In this document: positions 52,877 through 62,226 of the stretch, piece after piece | Position numbering within the stretch: position 1 is the stretch's first letter | How the letters are laid out: each line of letters begins with the position of its first letter | Source: M3007 sp965249785 | GTDB taxonomy: Bacteria > Bacteroidota > Bacteroidia > Chitinophagales > Saprospiraceae | DNA: 64,000 nt | Direction: 5' to 3' | NCBI GenBank assembly: GCA_965249785.1 | Contig: CBDFMU010000012.1 | Span: 372,001-436,000 of the forward strand | Notes under the pieces: model-generated | Database searches by the model: none | The model's input: only the letters and a program-made list of their open reading frames with translations | What the model was told of the DNA's origin: nothing | Program-made: the position numbers and the translations under genes

Positions 52877-55114
52877 ATGGACATCTCTTACCTGCTTCGC
52901 ATACTGGCTCGCCGCAAATGGCTGATTGCAAGCACTATGCTGGCCGCTGCCGCTATTACTTTTTTCCTGATCGGCCGGAAGCCGGAACGCTATAAGGCTT
53001 CGGTGATCGTATCCACCGGCATTGTAAATTATAAAGGCCTGAATGCTGACAATACCGATGCTTTCGTGCAACAATATCAGGTGGAAAATGCCTTCGCCAA
53101 CCTGATCGAATATGCCCAATCTCGTTCGACGATCAAGATGGTATGTATCGAAATGTTGAAACACGACTTGGCCGCCAAAAACGGGGGAACAGAGCCCCCT
53201 TATCGGAAGCCAGACAAAAAACTGGTCAGTTTTACCGACGAAGAAGAAAAAAATCTACTTAGTCAGCTCAGCAAAATCAACGTGGACAGCATCAGCGATC
53301 CTGCTTTCAGCCAGGAATTTGACTATTTGCTGGACAAAATTGCTCGCTCTTACGGATACGACCACGATGCAATGCAGCGCAATTTGACCGTGAAACGCAA
53401 GGCGGCCACTGACTATCTTTCCTTCGATATGGTCACAGAGAATCCGAACTTGTCGCGGCAAATGGCCAACCTGTACGTGAATCGCTTTATGACCTATTAT
53501 CAAAATATCTCTGTACGGGAAAAGCGAAAAAATGTGGACACTTATGCCCAGCTGGCTGCCGATAAAAAGCACGTGGTAGATAGCATTAAAGTGATCTATT
53601 ACAACTATTTACAAAGTCGTGGCCTACCAGTACTGGGCAAACAAAGTGAAGAGTTGGCTACCCAGCTCACCCAGTTGGAAATGCAAAAGCAAAAGGCCGA
53701 AGCCTCCCAGAAGTCTGCCACCGAATCTAAAACCAAGATTCAGCAGTACATGGATGATCGCAGCACCAATGATGCGGGAGAGACCAAATCCCGGATTGTA
53801 GACAAGTCCGTGATCAATGACAAAATGGAGAAAGTGCGCCAACTCACCGAGCAGAGCGCGCAAGCGGGGGGTAAAGATGAGGATATCAAAGCCCAACTGG
53901 CCGAAGCGAACACGGACCTGGAACGGACGGTGCGTAGTAGGGCGCGTACCTTAAGTAAACCGCGCCAGCAGGACGCATCCCAGCAGACCCGTGAGGATCT
54001 CTACAAAGGAAAAGTGGACGCTGACTTGAATCGTATTGATGCGGAGAAAAGTTTGAGCGAGGTCAATCAGCAAATTGGGCGAGTGCAAAGTCGGCTGCGC
54101 ATGGCGGTGGGCGATGACGAAGTGGCTTCCAACCTGGAGTCCGATCAGGCGCGCGCCCAAAGCGAGTTTGACGATGTCAATAAAGAGTTGATTAAAGCCA
54201 AATTGAACCTCGAAAATGCTGAAAATCCACTCCATGTCGTGGAAAACGCGCAGACACCGGAATGGCCCGAGCCCAATCGGCAGGTACTAATCAGCATATT
54301 TGCGGCTTTGGTCATTGGCACATTTACGGTCATTGCGCTGTTTTTGATGGCCTATTTTGACCACAGCCTACAGTCGCCGGACTTATTTAAAAGATTTAGT
54401 GGCAACCTGCCTTTGCTGGGTGCAGTGGGTCGCATTCCAGTAAAAAATCTCGATTTGGGCCAAATATTTTCCGGTCAGACCAATTTGCCACACTATAGCT
54501 CATTTCGCGAAAGCCTGCGTAAAATAAGGTCGCAGATTATTACTTCCGGCCATCATGTTTTCTTGTTGGTGAGTCCCAAGGCGCGTGAAGGCAAAACCTT
54601 TGCTTTATATGGTTTGGCTTATTCGCTGGCTGCAAATAACAAACGGGTACTCATGCTCGATACCAATTTTAAAGCGGCTTTGCCGGAAGACTACATTAAC
54701 CAGCCCACTCCGAATCGTGCACTGATCAATAAGGCAATCCGCGACAACGGCCTAAGCGATATTTTTCAGGAAAAAATCAGCGGCAGTGGAGACGCGGACG
54801 AACATCGCGTGGACATCATTGGAAATACGGGCCTGCAAAAGTCACCCGCAGAATTGCTGCCACCCGAACAGTTCCGCCAGTTTCTGGCCGACCTGCGTAC
54901 GCACTACGATTTCATCCTGCTCGAATCCGCTGCGCTCAATGATTTTTCAGACGCCCACGAACTCGCGCCTTTTGTGGATCAGGTGATCGCCGTATTTAAT
55001 GCCCGCTCGGTCATCGGCCCAACTGATAAAGAATCGCTCGATTATTTGCGCGGACTCAATGGACAATTCGCCGGTGCGCTGTTAACGGAAGTAGATCCAC
55101 AAAATATTCGTTGA
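52877..55114 (+). CDS. Polysaccharide co-polymerase / tyrosine kinase-like protein (Wzz-BY-kinase layout), degenerate ATPase
   Basis: 745 residues: a first membrane segment near the N-terminus (~17-33), a long extracytoplasmic coiled-coil region (~200-465, rich in Gln, Lys, Glu, Asp), a second membrane segment (VLISIFAALVIGTFTVIALFLM, ~475-497) and a cytoplasmic ATPase domain (~530-745). The Walker A is KAREGKTF (~568), A' is VLMLDTN and the Walker B region DFILLESA is altered from the usual hydrophobic-Asp sequence. No Tyr cluster is at the C-terminus. It probably sets chain length for an exported glycan, with kinase activity doubtful. No glycosyltransferase cluster is beside it. Confidence 0.8.
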   Translation: MDISYLLRILARRKWLIASTMLAAAAITFFLIGRKPERYKASVIVSTGIVNYKGLNADNTDAFVQQYQVENAFANLIEYAQSRSTIKMVCIEMLKHDLAAKNGGTEPPYRKPDKKLVSFTDEEEKNLLSQLSKINVDSISDPAFSQEFDYLLDKIARSYGYDHDAMQRNLTVKRKAATDYLSFDMVTENPNLSRQMANLYVNRFMTYYQNISVREKRKNVDTYAQLAADKKHVVDSIKVIYYNYLQSRGLPVLGKQSEELATQLTQLEMQKQKAEASQKSATESKTKIQQYMDDRSTNDAGETKSRIVDKSVINDKMEKVRQLTEQSAQAGGKDEDIKAQLAEANTDLERTVRSRARTLSKPRQQDASQQTREDLYKGKVDADLNRIDAEKSLSEVNQQIGRVQSRLRMAVGDDEVASNLESDQARAQSEFDDVNKELIKAKLNLENAENPLHVVENAQTPEWPEPNRQVLISIFAALVIGTFTVIALFLMAYFDHSLQSPDLFKRFSGNLPLLGAVGRIPVKNLDLGQIFSGQTNLPHYSSFRESLRKIRSQIITSGHHVFLLVSPKAREGKTFALYGLAYSLAANNKRVLMLDTNFKAALPEDYINQPTPNRALINKAIRDNGLSDIFQEKISGSGDADEHRVDIIGNTGLQKSPAELLPPEQFRQFLADLRTHYDFILLESAALNDFSDAHELAPFVDQVIAVFNARSVIGPTDKESLDYLRGLNGQFAGALLTEVDPQNIR

Positions 55115-55269
55115 TTTTTGCGACTTTTGCACCCCACCACGGATAAAGGGCAATCGACAAAAGCAAAAAGGCAATTAATAACTGGTGTGTCGGTTGACCA
55201 CGTTGCTTTTTTGTCATTTTGCAAATTGTCACTTTGCCCTTTGCTTACCGCCTAACCATACATTATTAT

Positions 55270-56019
55270 ATGGAAAATTTGGAAAACACTATTTCCGCTC
55301 CGCCCAAACTCAATGAAAACGGTACGACCCGCAAAATAAAACAGTGGAAAAAAATTCCGGGAGAAAATTCCTGGACGATGTTCAAAGTAATGGCCGAATT
55401 CGTGGACGGCTTCGAGGTGTTGAACAATATTGGCCCCTGTATTTCTATATTTGGATCAGCACGGACTAAACCTGGGACGCATTACTATGAATTGGCGGTG
55501 AAAATCGCTAGTAAACTCACCGAAGAAGGATACGGCGTAATTACTGGCGGTGGTCCCGGCATTATGGAGGCCGGCAATAAAGGTGCCTGGATGAAAAGCG
55601 GCACTTCTGTCGGCTTAAATATTGACCTGCCATTCGAGCAACACCACAATCCTTTCATTGCTCCGGCGCGCAATCTGAAGCATCGCTACTTTTTTGTCCG
55701 CAAAGTGATGTTTGTCAAATATGCCCAGGGCTTTGTGGTCATGCCTGGCGGTTTCGGTACGCTGGATGAGCTTTTTGAAGTACTCACTTTGGTGCAGACG
55801 AAGAAAATAACCCCCGTACCGATTGTACTGATTGGTAAAGAATTCTGGGAAGGGCTGCGCGCCTGGATCGTGGAAGTGATGCTGGAGCGCCATCATAATA
55901 TTAATAAGGAAGACCTGAATCTTTTTCTCGTCACGGACGATGCTGACGAAGTAGCCCCTTATATCAATCGGTTCTATGACGAGCGGGTAGAAGAATTAAC
56001 CCCGAATTTTGAATTGTAA
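55270..56019 (+). CDS. LOG family protein (TIGR00730, lysine decarboxylase-like Rossmann fold)
   Basis: The start is set at MENLENTISAPPKL; an earlier frame is not protein-like. 249 residues: a Rossmann fold with ISIFGSARTKPGTHYYELAVKIASKL (~60), GYGVITGGGPGIMEAGNKGA (~95) and the PGG-x-GT-x2-E motif in VMPGGFGTLDELFEVLTLVQT (~158-180). The LOG family includes cytokinin riboside phosphate phosphoribohydrolases and nucleotide-cleaving enzymes. In bacteria the substrate is usually a nucleotide 5'-monophosphate, but this member's role is unproven. Confidence 0.88.
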   Translation: MENLENTISAPPKLNENGTTRKIKQWKKIPGENSWTMFKVMAEFVDGFEVLNNIGPCISIFGSARTKPGTHYYELAVKIASKLTEEGYGVITGGGPGIMEAGNKGAWMKSGTSVGLNIDLPFEQHHNPFIAPARNLKHRYFFVRKVMFVKYAQGFVVMPGGFGTLDELFEVLTLVQTKKITPVPIVLIGKEFWEGLRAWIVEVMLERHHNINKEDLNLFLVTDDADEVAPYINRFYDERVEELTPNFEL

Positions 56020-56154
56020 GGTATTGTATAAGAAAAGTAAGTTTCAGCCTGGTATTTAGTAAGAAATGCGGCTTTTTTGAGGAATTTTGGCGGCTTTTTT
56101 TGAGGAAATAAAAATGTTGGGCGCAGGCTGCAAAATAATCCGAAGTTTTTTTTA

Positions 56155-56162
56155 TACTTTTG
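56155..56162 (+). promoter_or_regulatory. Promoter -7 element (TACTTTTG)
   Basis: TACTTTTG lies 81 bp before the start codon at 56244 and gives a leader of about 75 nt. The rest of the 224-bp gap is AT-rich. Confidence 0.55.
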
Positions 56163-56243
56163 CAACCGATTTTGCCCTGCAAAGGCGGGATAAAATATAC
56201 TTAATCGGGATTTACACACATAACAGTTTGGTCAATTAGACAC

Positions 56244-57068
56244 ATGGAAAAGAAGCGATTGCTCCTCATCACCCAGGAAATGGATCCTTATACAGAAGGT
56301 ACTGACATTTCGGCATTGGTGGCAAAACTGCCCAAGTTTTTTCAGGACAATGGATACGAGTTGCGGATTTTGATGCCACGCTATGGCGTGGTGAATGAAC
56401 GCCGCCACCGCCTGCATGAAGTGGTCCGTTTATCCGGGATGAATATCATCGTAGATGACGATGATTATCCACTGATTATCAAAGTTGCTTCGCTTCCTAA
56501 TTCCCGATTACAGGTTTATTTTCTTGACAACGAAGATTTTTTCAAGCGCAAACAGGTTTTTGAGGCAGCCGATGGCACTCCCTTTGAAGATAATGTAGAC
56601 CGCGCCGCTTTTTTCTGCAAAGGGGTGATCGAAACAGTGAAGAAATTTGGTTGGGCACCCGACATTGTGCTTTGCTGCGGCTGGATGACCAGCCTGATTC
56701 CGTTTTATTTGCGTACTGCTTACAAGACGGAGCCTATTTTCATCAATTCACAATTGGTGTACAGCGTTTTCCCCAGTGAACACGAAAAGATCGGCGGCGA
56801 TCGCTTTTTTCAAAAAGCGGCAATCAATAATCTGTCGGCCAAAGACCTGGAAGCCTACCGCGATGGCGAGGAACTTTCCATGCACAAAGGCGCTATCGAA
56901 TTTTCGGATGCCGTGATCATTGGCAGCGAATCGGTGGATACCAGCGTTGACTATTTGTCATCCATCGCTCAGGACAAACCGGTATTGCTGTGGAACAGCG
57001 AAGAAACGATGCAAAATGATCATCTGGAATTTTTCCGCAGTCTGATCGAAGCAGAAGTATCGCAGTAA
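56244..57068 (+). CDS. Glycogen/starch synthase N-terminal (Glyco_transf_5) domain protein
   Basis: 274 residues, all of which match the starch synthase catalytic N-domain: LLLITQEMDPYTEGTDISALVAKLPKFFQDNGYELRILMPRYG, VYFLDNEDFFKR, DNVDRAAFFCKGVIE, then PDIVLCCGWMTSLIPFYLR. The ADP-glucose-binding KxGGL-like motif near the N-terminus is replaced by EGTDIS, and the C-terminal glycosyltransferase domain (half of the usual ~480 residues) is absent. Such short forms are frequent in Bacteroidota, next to DUF4270 and glmS. Full synthase activity is not expected. Confidence 0.82.
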   Translation: MEKKRLLLITQEMDPYTEGTDISALVAKLPKFFQDNGYELRILMPRYGVVNERRHRLHEVVRLSGMNIIVDDDDYPLIIKVASLPNSRLQVYFLDNEDFFKRKQVFEAADGTPFEDNVDRAAFFCKGVIETVKKFGWAPDIVLCCGWMTSLIPFYLRTAYKTEPIFINSQLVYSVFPSEHEKIGGDRFFQKAAINNLSAKDLEAYRDGEELSMHKGAIEFSDAVIIGSESVDTSVDYLSSIAQDKPVLLWNSEETMQNDHLEFFRSLIEAEVSQ

Positions 57069-57104
57069 GCATCTTACTACTATCGGTTTACTACTGATCT
57101 TTTT

Positions 57105-57140
57105 TTATAGCGGGCGGCTCCTTAAAGCCACCCGCTATAA
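57105..57140 (+). terminator. Intrinsic terminator after the synthase-like gene
   Basis: The 15-bp stem ttatagcgggcggct / agccacccgctataa has one mismatch and a 6-nt loop. It is followed by atttattt, 36 bp past the stop. Confidence 0.75.
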
Positions 57141-57207
57141 ATTTATTTGGTCGGAAGACGATTTTCCCTGCAATTTACACAAAAACACTGAACTTACATT
57201 ACCTCCT

Positions 57208-58576
57208 ATGAAGTACAAACTGCTGCCATTGGTTGCTTTCCTGCTTATTGCCCTCGTGGCACTGTTGTGGATGTCATGCAACAAACCTACTCCTTTTGGC
57301 GCGGAATTGCTGGATGACCAAGTGGCGGATTACGCTTTCAGCGACAATGTTGAAGTAAAATGTACCGTAGAGCGGGAAGATAGTGTCGTTACTTCTACGA
57401 CTGCCAGTTATTACCTCTGCGGCGAACTTAATGATCCTATTTTTGGCAAATCCAGTGCGGAACTCTTTACCCAGTTGCGCCTCGATAACCTCGATCCAGG
57501 GTTTGACCCATCCAAAATGACCATGGATTCTGTCGTTATGTACCTGGCCTATAACAGCGCGGGCGTGTATGGCGATACGTTACAGCCGCAGACGCTGCGG
57601 GTGCTACGGGTAGATGATAATAACATTATCCGGTACGATAAAAATTATTATTCCACTAACCAGTTGCCAGCAAGTAATGAAGTGGGACGGGTAGACAACT
57701 TCCTGCCTCGCCCTCGTACCAAGAAGGACAGCCTGTTTAGTACTACGACGAACGCTCCTTACCTGCGGGTAAAACTGGACGATAATTTTGGTCGTGAATT
57801 GCTGGGAATGGATAGTCTGAAGACTGCAGCCGATACCAGCTTTTGGGAAGCATTGCGAGGATTGAAAATTGTGACTTCTACCCAGGGAGCCAGCCCAGGT
57901 GCCGTACTCGCCTTTAATCTGGAAGACCAGGCTTTTAGCCGCGTCCGTCTTTATTATTCGATAAATGGAGACACTGTCCCGAGAGTATTCGATTACTTTT
58001 TTGCTGGTGGCCGGAAATTTGTACACTATACGCATGACTATGCCGGTACTCCGGCGGGCACAAAACTGGGTCAGCAAAGTGATGACCTGCTGTATGTGCA
58101 AGGGGCACAGGGCATTCGTCTGAAGTTGGAATTTCCAACGGCTAATACTTTAAATAAAATTATTGTCAATCGGGCAGAACTGGAGTTTACAGTCGCTTCC
58201 CAGCCTGGGGATTTTTCGTCGCTTACCCCTGCTGACCAGTTGATATTGACTCAATATCAGGGGGATACGATCAAGGTTTTTACCAGTGATGTGCTGTACT
58301 CGTTGGGAACTACGCTTAGTGAGGGCTTTCGGCAGATTTGGTGGTTATCCCGAAAACGTGTTAGATAATGGTATGACTGTAAAACGCTATCGTTTGTCCA
58401 TGTCTTCAGTATTCCAGCAAATGGTAGACGACGATAGTTCGGTAAATTTAAAAAATCGAACTTTATACCTGAACGTATATCCCCAGAATCGTTCCATGCA
58501 GCGCTCGATTCTCTACGGTCCAGGTAGTTCGACCTACCCAGCCAAACTGAACTTAAAATATACCCGATTACCATAA
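57208..58576 (+). pseudogene. DUF4270 family lipoprotein gene with one frameshift near the 3' end
   Basis: The product starts MKYKLLPLVAFLLIALVALL with a lipobox LLWMSC (Cys at ~24), so it is a lipoprotein. The body is DUF4270-like: LLDDQVADYAFSDNVEV, SYYLCGELNDPIFGKSSAELFTQLRL, VDSVVMYLAY. The reading frame ends at 58368, but the family sequence continues in the +1 frame from ~58330 (RFGGYPENVLDNGMTVKRYRLSMSSVFQ ...) to 58576. A single base added or lost near cggcagattt explains it; sequencing error or genuine frameshift cannot be told apart. It lies between the synthase-like gene and glmS, its usual place. Confidence 0.75.
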
Positions 58577-58649
58577 TCCTACAATTTTTAAGACAATCCA
58601 TTGTTATACGCCAGAAACCGGCATTTGCTAAAACCAACCGCAGCATATT

Positions 58650-60491
58650 ATGTGTGGAATAGTCGCCTACATCGGACCTAAAAAAGCCTACCCCATTCTG
58701 ATCAAAGGGCTACAACGCCTTGAATACCGTGGATACGATAGTGCAGGCATTGCTCTGCAAAATGGTAGTATGCACGTCTACAAGAAAAAAGGCAAGGTTG
58801 CCGAGTTGGTAGAGTTCACTCGCGATAAGGATATTAGCGGTCACATCGGCATGGGTCATACGCGCTGGGCGACCCATGGTAAGCCTGACGATACCAATGC
58901 CCACCCTCACCTCAGCGGTAACGGACGGCTAACCCTGATTCACAACGGTATTATTGAAAACTACGCGGTGCTGAAAAGTGCTTTGCAGAAACTGGGGCAT
59001 ATTTTCCAAAGCGAAACGGACACCGAAGTACTGGTGCATCTGATCGAAGAAGTACAACAACGCGAAGACTTGCCAATCGAGGAAGCTGTACGCCAAGCAC
59101 TTACGCAGGTGCGCGGTGCTTACGCCATCGTAGTAATGGACCAAAATGATCCTGAAAAACTGGTGGCTGCCCGCAAGTCCAGCCCGCTGGTTATTGGTAT
59201 TGGTAAAAATGAATTTTTGGTCGCTTCTGATGCAACACCCATTGTAGAACATACCAAAAACGTAGTCTATCTGAACGATGAAGAGGTCGCTACGATCACT
59301 TTAAATGGCGAATTGACCGTTAAAAACCTTGATAATGAGCTAACTACGCCGACCATTCACCAAATTGAGCTGGAAATTGAGCAATTAGAAAAAGGTGGAT
59401 ACGACTATTTTATGCTCAAGGAGATTTTTGAGCAACCAACCACCATTGCCGAATGTATGCGCGGTCGAATGAATGCCGAGGAAGGCTGGTTACGCCTGGG
59501 TGGCATGACCGAACACATGAAACGTATCGTCAGTGCCCAACGCATGATTATCCTCGGTTGCGGTACCTCCTGGCATGCTGGTATGATCGCCGAATACCTC
59601 TTTGAAGACCTGGCACGGCTGCCAGTGGAAGTAGAATATGCCTCAGAATTTCGCTACCGCAACCCGGTCGTAAATGCCAACGATGTAGTGCTCGCTATAT
59701 CTCAATCTGGGGAAACCGCCGACACCCATGCCGCCCTTGAACTGGCCCGCGAGCGCGGTGCCCTTACTTATGGCATCGTCAACGTGGTGGGTTCTTCCAT
59801 TGCACGGCTTACGCATAGTGGTTCGTACATTCACGTAGGGCCAGAAATTGGTGTCGCCTCCACCAAGGCTTTTACCGGCCAAGTGACGATGCTGACGATG
59901 ATGGCGATGATTACTGGCTACGAACGCGGCTTTTTATCCAAGTCCGATTATCGTCGTTTGGTACAGGAATTAGCCCTCATCCCGGAAAAAGCCGAGCGCT
60001 TACTCAAGGATTGCCACGAACAAGTAAAATATATTGCTGGTGAATTTAAAAACGCGACCAACGCACTTTATTTGGGACGCGGATATAATTTTCCGGTAGC
60101 CCTCGAAGGTGCATTGAAGCTGAAGGAAATATCCTACATCCACGCCGAAGGTTATCCGGCTGCCGAAATGAAACACGGTCCGATCGCCTTGATTGACGAA
60201 AATATGCCCGTATTCGTCATTGCGACCAATCGCAGTGCCTACGAAAAAATCGTCTCTAACATTCAGGAAGTGAAAGCCCGCAAGGGAGTCGTTGTGGCCG
60301 TGGTGACGGAGGGAGACGAAGCCATTAAGAAACTGGCAGATTACACCATTGAAATTCCTGAAACCGAAGAACCATTTACGCCGTTGTTATCAGTTATTCC
60401 ACTGCAGCTATTGGCTTACCATATTGCGGTATTGCGCGAGTGCGACGTAGATCAACCCAGGAACTTGGCCAAATCGGTGACGGTGGAATAG
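58650..60491 (+). CDS. glmS: Glutamine--fructose-6-phosphate aminotransferase (isomerizing)
   Basis: 613 residues. The N-terminal class II glutamine amidotransferase has catalytic Cys2 (MCGIVAYIG, after Met removal Cys1), with GYDSAGIAL and GHTRWATHG. Two SIS sugar-isomerase domains follow: ILGCGTSWHAGMIAEY, ISQSGETADTHAAL, VGSSIAR (~350-400), then the C-terminal DQPRNLAKSVTVE. It converts fructose-6-phosphate and glutamine to glucosamine-6-phosphate, the entry to UDP-GlcNAc for the wall and lipid A. Normal length. Confidence 0.97.
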   Translation: MCGIVAYIGPKKAYPILIKGLQRLEYRGYDSAGIALQNGSMHVYKKKGKVAELVEFTRDKDISGHIGMGHTRWATHGKPDDTNAHPHLSGNGRLTLIHNGIIENYAVLKSALQKLGHIFQSETDTEVLVHLIEEVQQREDLPIEEAVRQALTQVRGAYAIVVMDQNDPEKLVAARKSSPLVIGIGKNEFLVASDATPIVEHTKNVVYLNDEEVATITLNGELTVKNLDNELTTPTIHQIELEIEQLEKGGYDYFMLKEIFEQPTTIAECMRGRMNAEEGWLRLGGMTEHMKRIVSAQRMIILGCGTSWHAGMIAEYLFEDLARLPVEVEYASEFRYRNPVVNANDVVLAISQSGETADTHAALELARERGALTYGIVNVVGSSIARLTHSGSYIHVGPEIGVASTKAFTGQVTMLTMMAMITGYERGFLSKSDYRRLVQELALIPEKAERLLKDCHEQVKYIAGEFKNATNALYLGRGYNFPVALEGALKLKEISYIHAEGYPAAEMKHGPIALIDENMPVFVIATNRSAYEKIVSNIQEVKARKGVVVAVVTEGDEAIKKLADYTIEIPETEEPFTPLLSVIPLQLLAYHIAVLRECDVDQPRNLAKSVTVE

Positions 60492-60514
60492 TTTTTAAAC
60501 ATAAATACAAGAAT

Positions 60515-61258
60515 ATGAATCGAATAGATATTGAATATAATACAGAAAAGTCCGATTTGCTCTATCCAGAATATGGCCGGACGATTCACGAGATGCTGCA
60601 ATACGCGGCCACTATCGAAGAGCCACGCAAGCAGCAAAAAACGGTAGAAGCCATCATCGGTCTGATGCAGCAGCTGGGGCCTGGCGGCAACCGTAATATG
60701 GATGACTATCGCGAACGCCTCTGGAACCATGCGTTTGCCATCGCTGAATACAAGCTCACTGGAACCAACCCGCCACCTGGCATTACTATCCACCGTGACC
60801 TAGGCAAGCCGAAAGCGATTGTCATTGAATACCCGGCTACCGCCATGCGGTTCCGGCACTATGGCAATGGTATACAGGCTTTGATGCAAAAAGCCATCGC
60901 CATGCCGGAGGGAACGAAGAAAGAGGGGTTTGTGGAAGTCATTGCTTCTTACATGAAGCTCGCTTATAAAACCTGGAACAAGGAACATTACGTCAGCGAC
61001 GACATTGTAAAAGAAGATCTGGGCATTCTTTCGGATGGCCAACTCGTGCTCCACGAAGGACATGACTCATTGGATAAATTAGCTGCTGGTGCGGGTCGCC
61101 ATGATAAAGATCGACCACGCCAGAATAACCAGCGCAACCAGAATCGGCAAGGCCAAAGCAATAACAATAATCGCAACCGTAAGCAACGTAGTGGCAACAA
61201 TTACGGAAACAGTCCCGGAGGCAATGTGGGTGGCAATTTTAAGAAAAGGAAAAAATAG
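60515..61258 (+). CDS. DUF4290 family protein
   Basis: The start is set at MNRIDIEYNTEKSDLLYPEYGRT; an earlier frame reaches into glmS. 247 residues: the helical DUF4290 domain (~1-180, with GRTIHEMLQYAATIEEPRKQQKTVEAIIGLMQQL and HYGNGIQALMQKAIAMPEG), then a C-terminal tail rich in Asn, Arg, Gln and Gly (~200-247, NNRNRKQRSGNNYGNSPGG). The tail suggests RNA or nucleoid binding, but the function is unknown. It is 23 bp after glmS and probably in its transcript. Confidence 0.85.
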   Translation: MNRIDIEYNTEKSDLLYPEYGRTIHEMLQYAATIEEPRKQQKTVEAIIGLMQQLGPGGNRNMDDYRERLWNHAFAIAEYKLTGTNPPPGITIHRDLGKPKAIVIEYPATAMRFRHYGNGIQALMQKAIAMPEGTKKEGFVEVIASYMKLAYKTWNKEHYVSDDIVKEDLGILSDGQLVLHEGHDSLDKLAAGAGRHDKDRPRQNNQRNQNRQGQSNNNNRNRKQRSGNNYGNSPGGNVGGNFKKRKK

Positions 61259-61284
61259 TTCTGCCGATAAGAGCCGCATGATTT

Positions 61285-61318
61285 ATCCCGAATTTCTTCC
61301 AATCAAGAAGTTCGGGAT
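61285..61318 (+). terminator. Intrinsic terminator of the glmS-DUF4290 unit
   Basis: The stem atcccgaa-ttctt / aagaa-gttcgggat (14 nt per arm, one mismatch, 6-nt loop) is followed by TTTTTTATG. Confidence 0.8.
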
Positions 61319-61504
61319 TTTTTATGTGCCATACCTAAAACTCATGGAGTCACCATCTTAATCTATTTCACTATTACCAACATAGCCGCCGAGCAGCAAA
61401 ATAGTCGTCTTTTCTAAAATTTTACCAGGTTAGCAAAAGGCAGTTTGCGCCTAAAAGGCCATACTTTTAATTCTTTTTTGCCAAGAAATAGCTTTTTTCC
61501 ATCT

Positions 61505-62188
61505 ATGCCACCTTTATCTTTTTTGTCTGCTGCTGTCTTTTCCTGTGTGATATTTCTCGCGGCTTGTCGCAATAATGAGGTTGAACCGACCAGGATAAGT
61601 CCAACCCAATTGCCTTCCGACACCATTCAAGTAGCAGAAATTACTGCCGAAGGAGCAAGCATATTTAAAGTTGTGGAAGGCACGGTATCGTGGTTGGGCC
61701 AGCCAGCATTTGGCAGTCCGCATACCGGAACTATTCGGTTAAGTGGTGGTAAGTTAGTGGTTAAGCAAGGCCAAATCATTAGTGGCACAGTTACCATTGA
61801 TATGCAATCCATTACTGTCACTGACCTGGAAGACGGTGGCGAACAGCGGGATTTGGAGGGTCATCTGAAGCATGCCGATTTTTTTGATGCCACCAAATAT
61901 CCCGTTGGTGAATTCAAATTCGACGAAGTGTTGCCCAGCAATCTGCCAGAATTTAATTGGGTAGTAAGTGGTGGGCTAACGTTGAAAGGCAAGACCAACC
62001 CGGTTAATATTCCGGTGAAAATAACGATTAATAAGGATGAATTAGTGGCGCAATCGCCCAACTTCAGTATTAATCGAACACAATGGGGCATCAATTTCCG
62101 ATCTGGCCTTTTAGGTACGGCCAAGGATAAATTGATTCAGGATATGATTGTACTGTCCTTGAAATTGAAAGGCAAAAAATCTACCTGA
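61505..62188 (+). CDS. YceI family lipoprotein
   Basis: The start is set at MPPLSFLSAAVFSCVIFLAAC, a lipoprotein signal with Cys ~21 in the lipobox; a longer frame is less plausible. 227 residues with a YceI beta-barrel (~60-227): VEGTVSWLGQP, TIDMQSITVTDLE, HLKHADFFDATKYPVGEFKFDEV, LTLKGKTNPVNIPV and INRTQWGINFRSG. YceI proteins bind isoprenoid-type lipids. The N-terminal ~40 residues are a linker after lipid attachment. The family role is lipid binding at the envelope; the ligand is unknown. Confidence 0.9.
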   Translation: MPPLSFLSAAVFSCVIFLAACRNNEVEPTRISPTQLPSDTIQVAEITAEGASIFKVVEGTVSWLGQPAFGSPHTGTIRLSGGKLVVKQGQIISGTVTIDMQSITVTDLEDGGEQRDLEGHLKHADFFDATKYPVGEFKFDEVLPSNLPEFNWVVSGGLTLKGKTNPVNIPVKITINKDELVAQSPNFSINRTQWGINFRSGLLGTAKDKLIQDMIVLSLKLKGKKST

Positions 62189-62226
62189 TTTTTGCAAGAT
62201 GCTGCCATTTTCCCTAAAATTAATCA

